In this document: piece by piece, positions 1-8,202 of the stretch
Layout: the number at the start of each line of letters is the position of its first letter
How positions within the stretch are numbered: position 1 is the first letter of the stretch
Notes under the pieces: generated by a model
The model's input: only the letters and a program-made list of their open reading frames with translations
Told to the model about the DNA's origin: nothing
Database searches by the model: none
Program-made: the position numbers and the translations under genes
Source: Desulfosarcina ovata subsp. ovata
Lineage (GTDB): Bacteria; Desulfobacterota; Desulfobacteria; Desulfobacterales; Desulfosarcinaceae
Reading direction: 5' to 3'
DNA: 64,000 nt
NCBI RefSeq assembly: GCF_009689005.1
Contig: NZ_AP021879.1
Location: forward strand, 1-64,000

Positions 1-100
1 CAGATAATTGACCCAAATAGCATAATTTAGGCCAAAAGTTAGATAAGCAAAATAAACATGCGGCTTTTTTAGGTGAAGCTAAAGGAAGTTTATTTTATAA

Positions 101-1441
101 ATGGACCAAATTTGGAAACGTGTAAAATCGCTGCTCAAGGAAAAAGTACCTGGGCACAGCTACCGGATGTGGATTGAGCCCATCGAGTTTTGTGAAGATT
201 GTGCAGATACGATTGTTTTGAGTTGTCCCAACCCCTTCTCAAGGAAGCGCATCAGCGAACAGTACGGAAAGTTGATTGAAAGCGCCCTTTGTGATGCCGC
301 CGGTCAGCCCCTCAAGATGAATTTGATTGTCGGGGCCGCACATCCGGCGGACAGCCCGGAAAACCCAGAGGAACGGCAGATGAAACTGCCGGAGATGGAC
401 CTGCCCGCTCGCGGGGGGCAGCTACTGCGGCAGGATTACACCTTCGACCAGTTCGTTGTGGGAAAGAACAGCGATTTCGCCTATACGGCGGCGCTCTCCC
501 TGGCGGCGCGTAAACTGGGCAACCAGAATGCGCTCTATCTGCACTCCAAGACCGGATTGGGCAAAAGCCATCTCTCCCAGGCCGTGGGGCACCACATCCT
601 GAAGGCATTTCCCAACGAACGGGTTTATTATATTACCGCCGAGGATTTCATGAATGAGATGACCGGCGCTTATCGCAGTGACAACATTCATCAGTTCAAG
701 GACAAGTACCGCCATAACTGTGATGTGCTGCTGCTTGAGGATGTCCATTTCCTCAGTGGAAAAAACGGAACCCAGGAAGAGCTGTCCAATACCCTGGAGT
801 CGCTGATGAACAGCAACAAAAAAGTTATCTACTCCAGCTGCTACCTGCCCTCTGAAATTCCCAAGGTCAACGACAAACTCAAGTCGCGCCTCTCCTGCGG
901 CCTGATTTCGAAGATCGACCTGCCGGATTATAAGGTCCGGTTGCGAATCCTGAAAAAGGCAGCCAGATCTGGAGGGTTCGCCCTTCCCGACATTGTTCTG
1001 CAATATTTGGCGTCAGAGTTGGTGGATGATGTCCGCCAACTGAAAAGTGGGTTGATCGGGGTGGCGGCCAGGGCATCCCTGCTCGGATCGGCCGTGGATC
1101 TGGAACTGGCCCGTAATGTTGTCGATGACATCGTGACCAGTCGTGAACAGATTACCCTGGACTCCATCAAACAGCTGGTGTGCAAATATTACAAGGTTAC
1201 ACTGGCCGATCTGACCTCCCGTTCCCGGCGGCAAGCGATCGTACGGCCACGGCAGGTGGCCATGTACCTATCCCGACGCTATACCGACCATTCCCTGCAG
1301 ACCATCGGAAGAAGCTTCAATCGTTACCACGCAACCACCCTGCATGCCCTGAAAGCCGTGGAAAAGGGTCTCAAAGAGAATGGTCCCTTTCAGAAACATG
1401 TTGATTTCCTCTCCCAGCGGCTGGAAAAGGGCAGGGGGTAG
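101..1441 (+). CDS. dnaA: DnaA-type replication initiator ATPase (divergent)
   Basis: 446 aa, the usual DnaA length. An N-terminal domain (about 1-80) is followed by a variable linker, an AAA+ core from about residue 110 with Walker A GLGKSH and a Walker B region LLLEDVHFL, and a C-terminal DNA-binding domain IV from about 350. DnaA binds DnaA boxes as an ATP form and opens the replication origin. The domain IV signature reads GRSFNRYHATTLHA where canonical DnaA has a GG(R)DHSTVxHA-type motif, and Walker A ends GKS rather than GKT, so this copy is divergent. It may be a second DnaA paralogue. The start ATG has AAAGGA about 13 bases upstream, which is rather far. The gene converges on the minus-strand ribosomal/dnaB block. 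No dnaN or recF follows, and no DnaA-box cluster is visible in the 100 bases before it, so an origin here is not supported. Confidence 0.9.
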   Translation: MDQIWKRVKSLLKEKVPGHSYRMWIEPIEFCEDCADTIVLSCPNPFSRKRISEQYGKLIESALCDAAGQPLKMNLIVGAAHPADSPENPEERQMKLPEMDLPARGGQLLRQDYTFDQFVVGKNSDFAYTAALSLAARKLGNQNALYLHSKTGLGKSHLSQAVGHHILKAFPNERVYYITAEDFMNEMTGAYRSDNIHQFKDKYRHNCDVLLLEDVHFLSGKNGTQEELSNTLESLMNSNKKVIYSSCYLPSEIPKVNDKLKSRLSCGLISKIDLPDYKVRLRILKKAARSGGFALPDIVLQYLASELVDDVRQLKSGLIGVAARASLLGSAVDLELARNVVDDIVTSREQITLDSIKQLVCKYYKVTLADLTSRSRRQAIVRPRQVAMYLSRRYTDHSLQTIGRSFNRYHATTLHALKAVEKGLKENGPFQKHVDFLSQRLEKGRG

Positions 1442-1556
1442 AGATCCGTCCTGACAGGCCGGTCCGTGCACGGACGGTTGGGTCTGAGGCAACGCATGGG
1501 AAGACGGTCGCAGATGGTACGGATGCCCTTGCTCACACGCGGGATGCCAAATTAGA

Positions 1557-1754
1557 TCAATTGACTTTTATTTCCATGCCATTGGCCGAAACCAGCTCTT
1601 CCAGGATTTCAAAACGTTCATTTTGATCCTGCTCGATGATGCAGCGCAATGTCAGCGCACAGCGTTTCCGGCAAATGGGGTCGTTCCTGCGATAGTTGCC
1701 AAAACAGCCCAAGTACCGGTCCATTGGGTATTCTGTTTCCTGATCCAGTGTCAT
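1557..1754 (-). CDS. Small cysteine-rich protein of unknown function
   Basis: 65 aa if started at the ATG at 1754, which has AGGA seven bases upstream. A TTG two codons earlier is possible but overlaps the ribosome site. Four cysteines cluster in the first half (CFG, then PICRKRC and LRC), a spacing suitable for a metal or Fe-S site, followed by a charged helical tail. The gene ends the minus-strand run, just downstream of the inositol-monophosphatase gene, with a 9-base gap, and is probably co-transcribed with it. I do not recognise a named family. The clean start, the spacing and the cysteine pattern are the only evidence that it is real. Confidence 0.55.
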   Translation of the reverse strand: MTLDQETEYPMDRYLGCFGNYRRNDPICRKRCALTLRCIIEQDQNERFEILEELVSANGMEIKVN

Positions 1755-1763
1755 TGACAAATC

Positions 1764-2537
1764 CTATAATTCCAGCAAAGTGAGAAGTTCATCATGGATG
1801 GCGCCGTTGGTACTGACGATTTCATCGGCGGTGATGGAATAGGGCGCCCCTGAAAAAACGGTGGTGCGGCCACCGGCTTCCGAGGCCACCAGAAATCCGG
1901 CCGCCGTATCCCAGGGTTTGAGATGCTGTTCCCAGAACCCATCGAAGCGCCCGCAGGCGACATAGCATAAGTCCAGTGCTGCCGCTCCCAGGCGCCGAAC
2001 GCCCTGGGTCGCCTTCAGCCCGCGTCCGAAACGTTCCATCAGCGGGGGAAAAATGGTTGCATGGTCGTAGGGAAAGCCGGTGACCAGCAGACTATCGGCG
2101 AGCGTCGGGGTCGCGGAAACGGAAATCGGCGATCCGTTCAGCAGGGCTCCCTCACCTTTGACCGCCATGAAAAATTCTTCCATAAGCGGAGCAAGAACGA
2201 ATCCTGCACGGATAGCGTCATCGACGGCAAAAGCGATGGAAACACAAAACAGTGGCAGATTGTGGGCGAAGTTGGTGGTACCGTCCAATGGGTCGATAAT
2301 CCAGCGTTGGCCGCTGTTTCCGTGCCGACCGCTCTCTTCGGCGAGGATGGCATGGTCAGGGAAACTTCGCATGAGGGTATCGATGATGGCGGCTTCGGAG
2401 CGCAAGTCGGCTTCGGTGACCAGGTCGATGGCCCCTTTTTTACGAACAGACCGCAATCGGCCGAAATGTTCCTTGAGAATCCTTCCGCCATTATAGGCTG
2501 CGGCGGTTCCCACCTGTTTGATCCGTTCCATGTCCAT
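1764..2537 (-). CDS. suhB: Inositol-1-monophosphatase family protein
   Basis: 257 aa, normal for the family. It carries the Mg-binding motifs of the Li-sensitive phosphatases: EES around residue 67, DPLDGTTNF around 83-91 and a later PWDTAAG near 215. Members hydrolyse inositol phosphates or related sugar phosphates. In bacteria SuhB also acts in rRNA transcription antitermination. The ATG at 2537 has AAGG about nine bases upstream. It lies downstream of hflX on the same strand with a 93-base gap. The exact substrate cannot be read from sequence. Confidence 0.92.
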   Translation of the reverse strand: MDMERIKQVGTAAAYNGGRILKEHFGRLRSVRKKGAIDLVTEADLRSEAAIIDTLMRSFPDHAILAEESGRHGNSGQRWIIDPLDGTTNFAHNLPLFCVSIAFAVDDAIRAGFVLAPLMEEFFMAVKGEGALLNGSPISVSATPTLADSLLVTGFPYDHATIFPPLMERFGRGLKATQGVRRLGAAALDLCYVACGRFDGFWEQHLKPWDTAAGFLVASEAGGRTTVFSGAPYSITADEIVSTNGAIHDELLTLLEL

Positions 2538-2630
2538 AAGAAAAGACCTTTACCTGCAATTTGCCCGCGCTGTCAACCGAATTGTCAGATATGATTGCAA
2601 CTACCAGAAATAAAAGATTATTTTATAGCG

Positions 2631-4277
2631 TTACGGGCTGCCGGGATACGTGATGTGCTCGACCGCCGCCTGCAATCGCTCGGAGAGGGGCTTTAGGGAT
2701 GGCCGGCTGATCGCACTGACCGCAATGCCGCCAAGCCGCTTGACCAGCATATCCCGGGTGTCAGGATCGACGCGATCGATTTTGTTGAGCACCCGAATGA
2801 CGGGGATGGAACCCAGGTTGAGTTCGTCCAGGATCGTTTCTACCGAGTGGATCTGTTCCGGGTGACGGGGGTTGCTGATGTCAATCATGTGTACGAACAG
2901 GTCGGCATTGTCCAACTCTTCCAGGGTGGCTTTGAAAGCGGCCATCAGCTCTTTGGGCAGGTCGCGGATAAAACCGACCGTGTCGGTGATGATCACGTCG
3001 ATGTCCCGGGGAAAACGCAGTCGCCGGCTGGAGGGGTCCAGGGTGGCGAAGAGTTTATTTTCGGCCAGCACCCGGCTCTGGGTCAACTGGTTGAGCAGGG
3101 TGGACTTTCCGGCATTGGTGTAGCCGATGATGGAGATGACCGGAAGTCCCATCCGACTGCGCCGGCGCCGCTGCTGATCACGGTTCTTCTGGACCGTTTT
3201 CAGTGCCTGTTCCAGACGCCGGATGCGTTCTCTGGCCCGCCTTCGATTGATTTCCAGACGGGTTTCTCCCGGTCCCCGGCCGCCAATGCCGCCGGTCAGC
3301 CGGGACATGGCCGTATCCTTGGTGACCAGCCGGGGAAGAATGTACTTCAGTTGGGCCAGTTCCACCTGCAGTTTGCCCTCCCGGCTTTTGGCCCGCTGGG
3401 CAAAGATATCCAGGATCAGTTGGGTGCGGTCGATGACCTTGATTTCCGTCCGGTCGGCGATGGAACGGATTTGGGAGGGGTTCAGTTCCTGGTCGAAGAC
3501 AATCAGGCTGGCTCCGCGATGCAGCGCCAGAATGGCCAGCTCGTCCAGCTTTCCGCTGCCCATGAGAAATCGCGGATCGGCTTTTTTGCGTTGTTGCAGG
3601 ACGGTGTCAATGGTGCGTATGTTGGCGGTGTGGGCCAGTTCCTTCAACTCGTCCAGGGACGCCATGGCCGCTTTGCGTCCGCCGGTGAAAACACTGACCA
3701 AAAGGGCGCGCTCTCCGCTGGCGTCATCCTTTTCCTCGACTTTTTGTCTGGCCAGCTCGGCTTCAAGGGCCTGGATCAGGCCGAGACAGTCGATTTCCGG
3801 CCGGAATGGCGGAATCGGCGGCATGATCCGGTACGGGGCCGATTCACTGGCACCGGGAAGAATATGGGCATAATGAATCTGCGCTGGTGATCCATCGGGG
3901 TGCATGGTGATGACCGCCATGAGGTCGAGCCGCAAAAGGGAGAGGTCGGTCAGGTCGTCTTGGGTCAGGCCACCCATGTCATCCGCGCGTGTGTGGATGC
4001 AGCGCAGGCCGCGCAGGCGGTCCGGTGCCAGGCGGTACTCGCGCAGGTCGGGGATCATGATGCGGTCCACGCCGCCGACCAGCACCTGCGCGATTTTCCC
4101 GCTACGCTCGACAAGCAGACCGACCTGGCGGCCAATCTCAGTCGACAATCGGGACAGATCCCGGCACAGTTCGTAGGAGACAATGGCCTGGGTGGGAATG
4201 CGGCGCCGGCCCAGATTCTCCAACCGTTTGATCTGGCTCGCCTTGAGCCCCAGCAGGTTACCGAAGATTTCTTTCAT
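2631..4277 (-). CDS. hflX: GTPase HflX, ribosome-associated
   Basis: 548 aa, longer than the roughly 430 aa of E. coli HflX because of an N-terminal extension of about 190 residues before the conserved HflX N domain. The glycine-rich linker GGIGGRGPGE and the following basic helix are diagnostic. The G domain has P-loop GYTNAGKS, a DTVGFIRDLP G3 motif and NKID as G4. HflX splits stalled or stressed 70S ribosomes using GTP. Its start codon overlaps the dnaB stop by four bases, which indicates translational coupling. Both ends fit. Confidence 0.95.
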   Translation of the reverse strand: MKEIFGNLLGLKASQIKRLENLGRRRIPTQAIVSYELCRDLSRLSTEIGRQVGLLVERSGKIAQVLVGGVDRIMIPDLREYRLAPDRLRGLRCIHTRADDMGGLTQDDLTDLSLLRLDLMAVITMHPDGSPAQIHYAHILPGASESAPYRIMPPIPPFRPEIDCLGLIQALEAELARQKVEEKDDASGERALLVSVFTGGRKAAMASLDELKELAHTANIRTIDTVLQQRKKADPRFLMGSGKLDELAILALHRGASLIVFDQELNPSQIRSIADRTEIKVIDRTQLILDIFAQRAKSREGKLQVELAQLKYILPRLVTKDTAMSRLTGGIGGRGPGETRLEINRRRARERIRRLEQALKTVQKNRDQQRRRRSRMGLPVISIIGYTNAGKSTLLNQLTQSRVLAENKLFATLDPSSRRLRFPRDIDVIITDTVGFIRDLPKELMAAFKATLEELDNADLFVHMIDISNPRHPEQIHSVETILDELNLGSIPVIRVLNKIDRVDPDTRDMLVKRLGGIAVSAISRPSLKPLSERLQAAVEHITYPGSP

Positions 4278-5635
4278 TCAACGGCCAGGTTTTCGAAGCG
4301 GGTGTAAGATCCCAGGAAGGCCAGCGGAGCAACGCCTGTGGGGCCATTGCGCTGTTTGGCCAGGATGATTTCCGCCGTTCCCCGGTGGGGGTTGTTTTCA
4401 TCCCGGTTGTAGACCTCGTCGCGGTAGATGAAGGCCACCAGGTCGGCATCCTGCTCCAGGGCACCCGATTCCCGGAGGTCGGACAACTGGGGGCGTTTGT
4501 CACTGCGCTCCTCCAGTTTGCGGTTAAGCTGGGAGAGGGCGATGACCGGGATGTTCAGTTCCTTGGCCAGAATCTTGAGTGATCGGGAGATCTCGGAAAT
4601 TTCCAGATCCCGCCGTTCGGTATTGATGCTGCCGCGCATGAGCTGGAGATAGTCGATGATGATCATGCCCAGCCCCTTGTCCATCTTCATGCGCATGGAT
4701 TTGGTGCGGATGGAGGTGGTCGAAATGTCCGGTGAATCGTCGATGAAAATGGGGGCGTCCGTGAGCCGTCCGGCAGCGTCGGTAATGCGGTTCCAGTCCT
4801 CCTGGTTCAGGAAACCGCTCCGGATGCGTGATGAATCCACGCGGGCCTCGGAACAGAGCATCCGCATGGAGAGCTGTTCCTTGGACATTTCAAGGGAGAA
4901 GATCGCCACCGGTACACCGCCATCAATGGCGGCATTGCGGGCCATGTTCAGGGCAAAGGCGGTTTTTCCCATGGCCGGCCGGCCGGCCAGGATGATCAGA
5001 TCAGAATTCTGCAGGCCCGAGGTCAGGCTGTCGAGTTTGGCGAAACCGGTGGTGATGCCGGTCACCAGTGCCCGGTTGCCCTGGCGTTCCTCAAGCTGGT
5101 CGATGTTGATTTCGATGATTTTACTGAGGGGGGAAAAGGCGGGCTTGGTTTTCCCCTCCGACAGTTCGAAGATGGCACTTTGGGCAAATTCGATGACACT
5201 GTCCACATCCCCGCGGTCTTCAAAGCAGCGATTGGAGATCGTATTGGAGCGTTCGATGAGCCGCCTTAAAATGGCCTTGTCATGGATGATGCGCGCATAG
5301 TGATGGGCGTTGACCGCCATGGGTACGGCATCTACCAGGTGGGCCAGGTATGCGGCGCCGCCGATCTTCTCCAGCTCGCCGTTTTCCCTGAGCAGGTTGC
5401 TCAGGGTGACCAGGTCGACGGGTTCGCTTTTGGCGTAAAGCGTTTCCACGGCGGCAAAGATCATTTTGTGCGCGGTTTTGTAAAAATCGTCGGCGGAGAG
5501 AATCTCAAGGATGTCGATCAGGGTGTCGTTGTCGATCAGGATGGCGCTGATGATCGATTCTTCCGCCTCGATGCTCTGGGGGGGAAGCTTGTGAAACGCG
5601 GGATCTTTGACGGTTGCGGACGGAGTGTCGGGCAT
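4274..5635 (-). CDS. dnaB: Replicative DNA helicase DnaB
   Basis: 453 aa, typical. The N-terminal helical domain (about 15-120, starting PPQSIEAEESI) is followed by a RecA-type helicase core with Walker A GRPAMGKTAF near residue 218, Walker B IIIDYLQLM, and the C-terminal RNGPTG loop. It unwinds DNA ahead of the replisome as a hexamer. It follows rplI in the common arrangement rpsF-rpsR-rplI-dnaB and overlaps hflX by four bases. No intein or truncation is seen. Confidence 0.97.
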   Translation of the reverse strand: MPDTPSATVKDPAFHKLPPQSIEAEESIISAILIDNDTLIDILEILSADDFYKTAHKMIFAAVETLYAKSEPVDLVTLSNLLRENGELEKIGGAAYLAHLVDAVPMAVNAHHYARIIHDKAILRRLIERSNTISNRCFEDRGDVDSVIEFAQSAIFELSEGKTKPAFSPLSKIIEINIDQLEERQGNRALVTGITTGFAKLDSLTSGLQNSDLIILAGRPAMGKTAFALNMARNAAIDGGVPVAIFSLEMSKEQLSMRMLCSEARVDSSRIRSGFLNQEDWNRITDAAGRLTDAPIFIDDSPDISTTSIRTKSMRMKMDKGLGMIIIDYLQLMRGSINTERRDLEISEISRSLKILAKELNIPVIALSQLNRKLEERSDKRPQLSDLRESGALEQDADLVAFIYRDEVYNRDENNPHRGTAEIILAKQRNGPTGVAPLAFLGSYTRFENLAVE

Positions 5636-5705
5636 ACACGAACAGCTTTTCTAAAAACTGCCGGGACCTGAACCTGGGGCCAAGGCTCCCGGCAGCGGGT
5701 TGATC

Positions 5706-6155
5706 TTAGGCTTCTTCCGGAACCACTTCCACCGTGATCTCCGGTTTGATTCCCTGATAGACGCGGATGGGCACCTTGAAAGTGCCGACGGTCTTGATCG
5801 GTTCGGTGAGCAGCACCATGCGTTTTTCCACCTCGACATCCTGCTTCTTGAGCGCGTCGAGGATGTCGCGAACGGTAATCGAGCCGTAGAGTTTATCGGC
5901 TTCATGGACCTTGGACGCAATGGTCACCGAGACCATTTCAAGGCGGTTGGCCATCTCCTGGGCAAACTCTTTCTCCTTGGCGATCTGCAGCTCGAATTTG
6001 GCTTTTTCCTGCTCCAGAATCTTGCGTTGCTGGGGGGTGGCCGGAACGGCTTTCCCCTGAGGGAGCAGATAGTTGCGGGCATATCCGGGCGCCACATCGA
6101 CTTCGCTTCCGATGATGCCCAACGAACTGATGGTTTCTTTTAAGATGACTTTCAT
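5706..6155 (-). CDS. rplI: 50S ribosomal protein L9
   Basis: 149 aa, normal length. It begins MKVILKE and carries the L9 signature region (GSEVDVAPGYARNYLLP) within the first 40 residues, then a long connecting helix and a C-terminal RNA-binding domain. I chose the ATG at 6155 because GGAGG stands six bases before it. The open frame extends further upstream without support. It sits between a DUF2232 membrane protein gene and dnaB. Confidence 0.97.
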   Translation of the reverse strand: MKVILKETISSLGIIGSEVDVAPGYARNYLLPQGKAVPATPQQRKILEQEKAKFELQIAKEKEFAQEMANRLEMVSVTIASKVHEADKLYGSITVRDILDALKKQDVEVEKRMVLLTEPIKTVGTFKVPIRVYQGIKPEITVEVVPEEA

Positions 6156-6186
6156 GATTATCCTCCAAAAAAGGCCTGCCCGAATG

Positions 6187-7158
6187 TTACGCCGGCAGGT
6201 CCGGTTCACGCTTGTCAGGGTCAATCTTTCGAAAATTGATCCACATATCAAAAAGTCCGATGCAGACGATTACCAGCAGAAAAAGCTGCTGGAGTGCGAT
6301 CATTATATACAGGACAACACGGATGGGCCGTGGCAGCTTCTTTTTCTCGAAGAAAAAGGAGACGATGGCGATGCCCTGAATGAAATAGACCGTCAGGACG
6401 ACCAGCAGGCCATTGATCCCGATGAGTCGGAATCCGGTTGCCGGCAGCAGCATGATCAGGCCGCTGCCGATGACGCCCCAGATGAGTACGTCAGGCGCCC
6501 GCCAGCGATTGAGCCGACCATAGTCAGGAAAAGCCAGACCGCGGCGTTCCAGGATCGGTCGTGCGGCAATCAGGTTGGTCCAGGCCACAAACAGGGTGGA
6601 TGCGGCCACCAGCGAGGGCAGGATGCGAACCAGCACATATTGAATTCGATCCAGGGATCCTGAGATGGCATCGATCGTTTCCTGGGGAATGCCGATACTC
6701 TGGTACAACTGGAGGGACAGTTTCAGGTTGGTGGCCACATAGGCCGAAACCAGGCTGACGACCCCCGTGTTGCTGGCGATGCTGTACATCACCATGGCCC
6801 CCAGACCAACGCCCAGAACAATACCGCAAGCGGCCACAATGGCCATCTCCACGGGCAACGCTTTTTCGAACATCTCGCTCAGGGCGAAGCCCAAGAGCAT
6901 CAGTCCGGAGAAAAAGACGATATCCATTGTGATGCCGCCAATGATAAACCCGATGACCGCAATGGCCACCAGCGGAACAATCATGCCATGCCGCCTGCCC
7001 AGCTTCGTGCGATAGAAGAGAACGGGCAGGGGAATAAACATGGAGAAGAGAAAACCGATGACCGGCATGAACACCGATGCCGAAAAGATGACCAGGGTCG
7101 CCATTACGCCGGTAGCGATATCTTTCGATACTCCACTTTGAAATGGCCATGGCGCCAT
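6187..7158 (-). CDS. DUF2232 family polytopic membrane protein
   Basis: 323 aa from the ATG at 7158, which has GGGGGGAA just upstream. The longer frame to 7212 starts one base from the rpsR stop and has no ribosome site. Hydrophobic stretches indicate about seven or eight membrane helices. DUF2232 (YybS-like) proteins commonly stand between rpsR and rplI in Desulfobacterota and Firmicutes. They resemble membrane components of ECF-like transporters, but the role is unknown. The tail after the last helix is short and charged. Confidence 0.8.
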   Translation of the reverse strand: MAPWPFQSGVSKDIATGVMATLVIFSASVFMPVIGFLFSMFIPLPVLFYRTKLGRRHGMIVPLVAIAVIGFIIGGITMDIVFFSGLMLLGFALSEMFEKALPVEMAIVAACGIVLGVGLGAMVMYSIASNTGVVSLVSAYVATNLKLSLQLYQSIGIPQETIDAISGSLDRIQYVLVRILPSLVAASTLFVAWTNLIAARPILERRGLAFPDYGRLNRWRAPDVLIWGVIGSGLIMLLPATGFRLIGINGLLVVLTVYFIQGIAIVSFFFEKKKLPRPIRVVLYIMIALQQLFLLVIVCIGLFDMWINFRKIDPDKREPDLPA

Positions 7159-7212
7159 CTGATTCCCCCCAAAGTTGGCGTTTTTGTTCCGCCGGATGTG
7201 CCTTTCGGGCAA

Positions 7213-7476
7213 TTACAGATCAAAAGTCCCGACGTATGGCAGCAGGGCAATGGTTCGGGCCCGTTTGATGGCATGGGTCAGTTGGCGCTGGTGTTTGGCG
7301 CAAGTTCCTGAAATTCTCCGCGGAATGATTTTTCCCCGCTCGGTTGTGAAGTATTTCAGGGCCTTGGGATCCTTATAATCAATTACCAGGCTCTGGTCCG
7401 CACAGAAGCGACAGACTTTGCGTCGATGAAAAACTCTTCTTTTTTTTCTTTTGGGACGGGGTTTTGCGACGGCCAT
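7213..7476 (-). CDS. rpsR: 30S ribosomal protein S18
   Basis: 87 aa with a basic N-terminus and a CRFC motif near residue 22. The core [20 protein letters not shown] is the S18 signature. S18 pairs with S6 in the 30S platform, and the rpsF gene lies three bases upstream on the same strand. The CxxC pair plus a later cysteine (GTCAKHQ) suggests the zinc-binding form of S18. Confidence 0.97.
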   Translation of the reverse strand: MAVAKPRPKRKKRRVFHRRKVCRFCADQSLVIDYKDPKALKYFTTERGKIIPRRISGTCAKHQRQLTHAIKRARTIALLPYVGTFDL

Positions 7477-7479
7477 GGG

Positions 7480-7899
7480 TTACTCCTCCTCGGATTTTTC
7501 GTCGGTAGATGAATCACTCGTTTCGGTGGATGCTTCGGTCGATTCGGCTTCCTCGGCGGCAGCCTGATCCTTTTCAGCCGCCAGTTCGGCCTTAATGGTG
7601 TCCAGATCCGCTTCCGCGTCCAGAAGGACCGTCATGAACTTCATGATCCGGTCGTCGATCCTGAAGAACCGTTCCATCTCTTGAACCAAGGCGCCATCGC
7701 CGCAAAAATCGAATCTTACATAGTGACCCCGATTTTTTTTCTTGATGTCGTAGGCCAGTTTCCTGGTGCCCCAATCGTCCGTTTCCACCAAGAATCCGTC
7801 GTACTGGGGGATCAGGTCGTTCACCCGCTCGAAGAAGGGGCTTTCGGCCTCCTTCGACAGGTCCGGGTCGAGAATGACAATCGTTTCGTACCGCTTCAT
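7480..7899 (-). CDS. rpsF: 30S ribosomal protein S6
   Basis: 139 aa. The ferredoxin-like S6 fold covers about residues 1-95 (starts MKRYETIVILDP, with the RKLAYDIKKK strand). An acidic tail of about 45 residues rich in Glu, Ala, Ser and Thr follows, an extension common in Desulfobacterota S6. The start has AAGGAGG about five bases upstream. It is first in the ribosomal protein-dnaB-hflX run, with a good sigma-70 promoter about 80 bases upstream. Confidence 0.97.
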   Translation of the reverse strand: MKRYETIVILDPDLSKEAESPFFERVNDLIPQYDGFLVETDDWGTRKLAYDIKKKNRGHYVRFDFCGDGALVQEMERFFRIDDRIMKFMTVLLDAEADLDTIKAELAAEKDQAAAEEAESTEASTETSDSSTDEKSEEE

Positions 7900-7981
7900 A
7901 AAACCTCCTTGTGGCTTTTCAGCCCCGGTTTATCGCCGGAGCAAGGATACGGGATTCCAATGGAATCACCAAAAATCAGCA

Positions 7982-8010
7982 TAAATATCATCGCCCCAAA
8001 AAGCTGTCAA
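7982..8010 (-). promoter_or_regulatory. Sigma-70 promoter for rpsF operon
   Basis: Minus strand: TTGACA at 8005-8010, a 17-base spacer, then TATTTA at 7982-7987. The start of rpsF is about 80 bases further on. The -35 is a consensus match and the -10 is moderate. Confidence 0.6.
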
Positions 8011-8100
8011 GCATTCAGTGCCCTTGATTTTTTTTTAATCCAGGATGGCTGAATTTGCCATAAAAAATGGGCGGCATGACCGTCCCTTGATGATTTTATT

Positions 8101-8145
8101 TGGTGGGCCGTGAAGGAATCGAACCTTCAACCTACTGATTACACA
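8101..8145 (-). other. Partial tRNA-Thr(UGU) 3' end; putative attachment site
   Basis: Read on the minus strand, this 45-base stretch has the anticodon TGT, the 3' anticodon stem, a variable loop AGGTT, a T-arm with stem GAAGG/CCTTC around a TTCGATT loop, an acceptor 3' strand ACGGCCC, discriminator A and encoded CCA. The D-arm and 5' acceptor strand are absent: the flanking bases do not supply a GGGCCGT partner. A 3' half-tRNA without its 5' half is the usual product of integration of a genomic island or phage into a tRNA gene. It stands exactly where core genes give way to accessory, AT-rich DNA. The intact gene should lie outside this window. Confidence 0.8.
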
Positions 8146-8202
8146 TATTTTATCGGTAATTTTTTAATGTGACAAGGTAGAGTTAAATAAAAAATTGTAG
8201 CG

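Noticed and set aside
1..100. Possible replication origin before dnaA
   Set aside because: No run of DnaA boxes or AT-rich 13-mers could be seen in the short upstream stretch.
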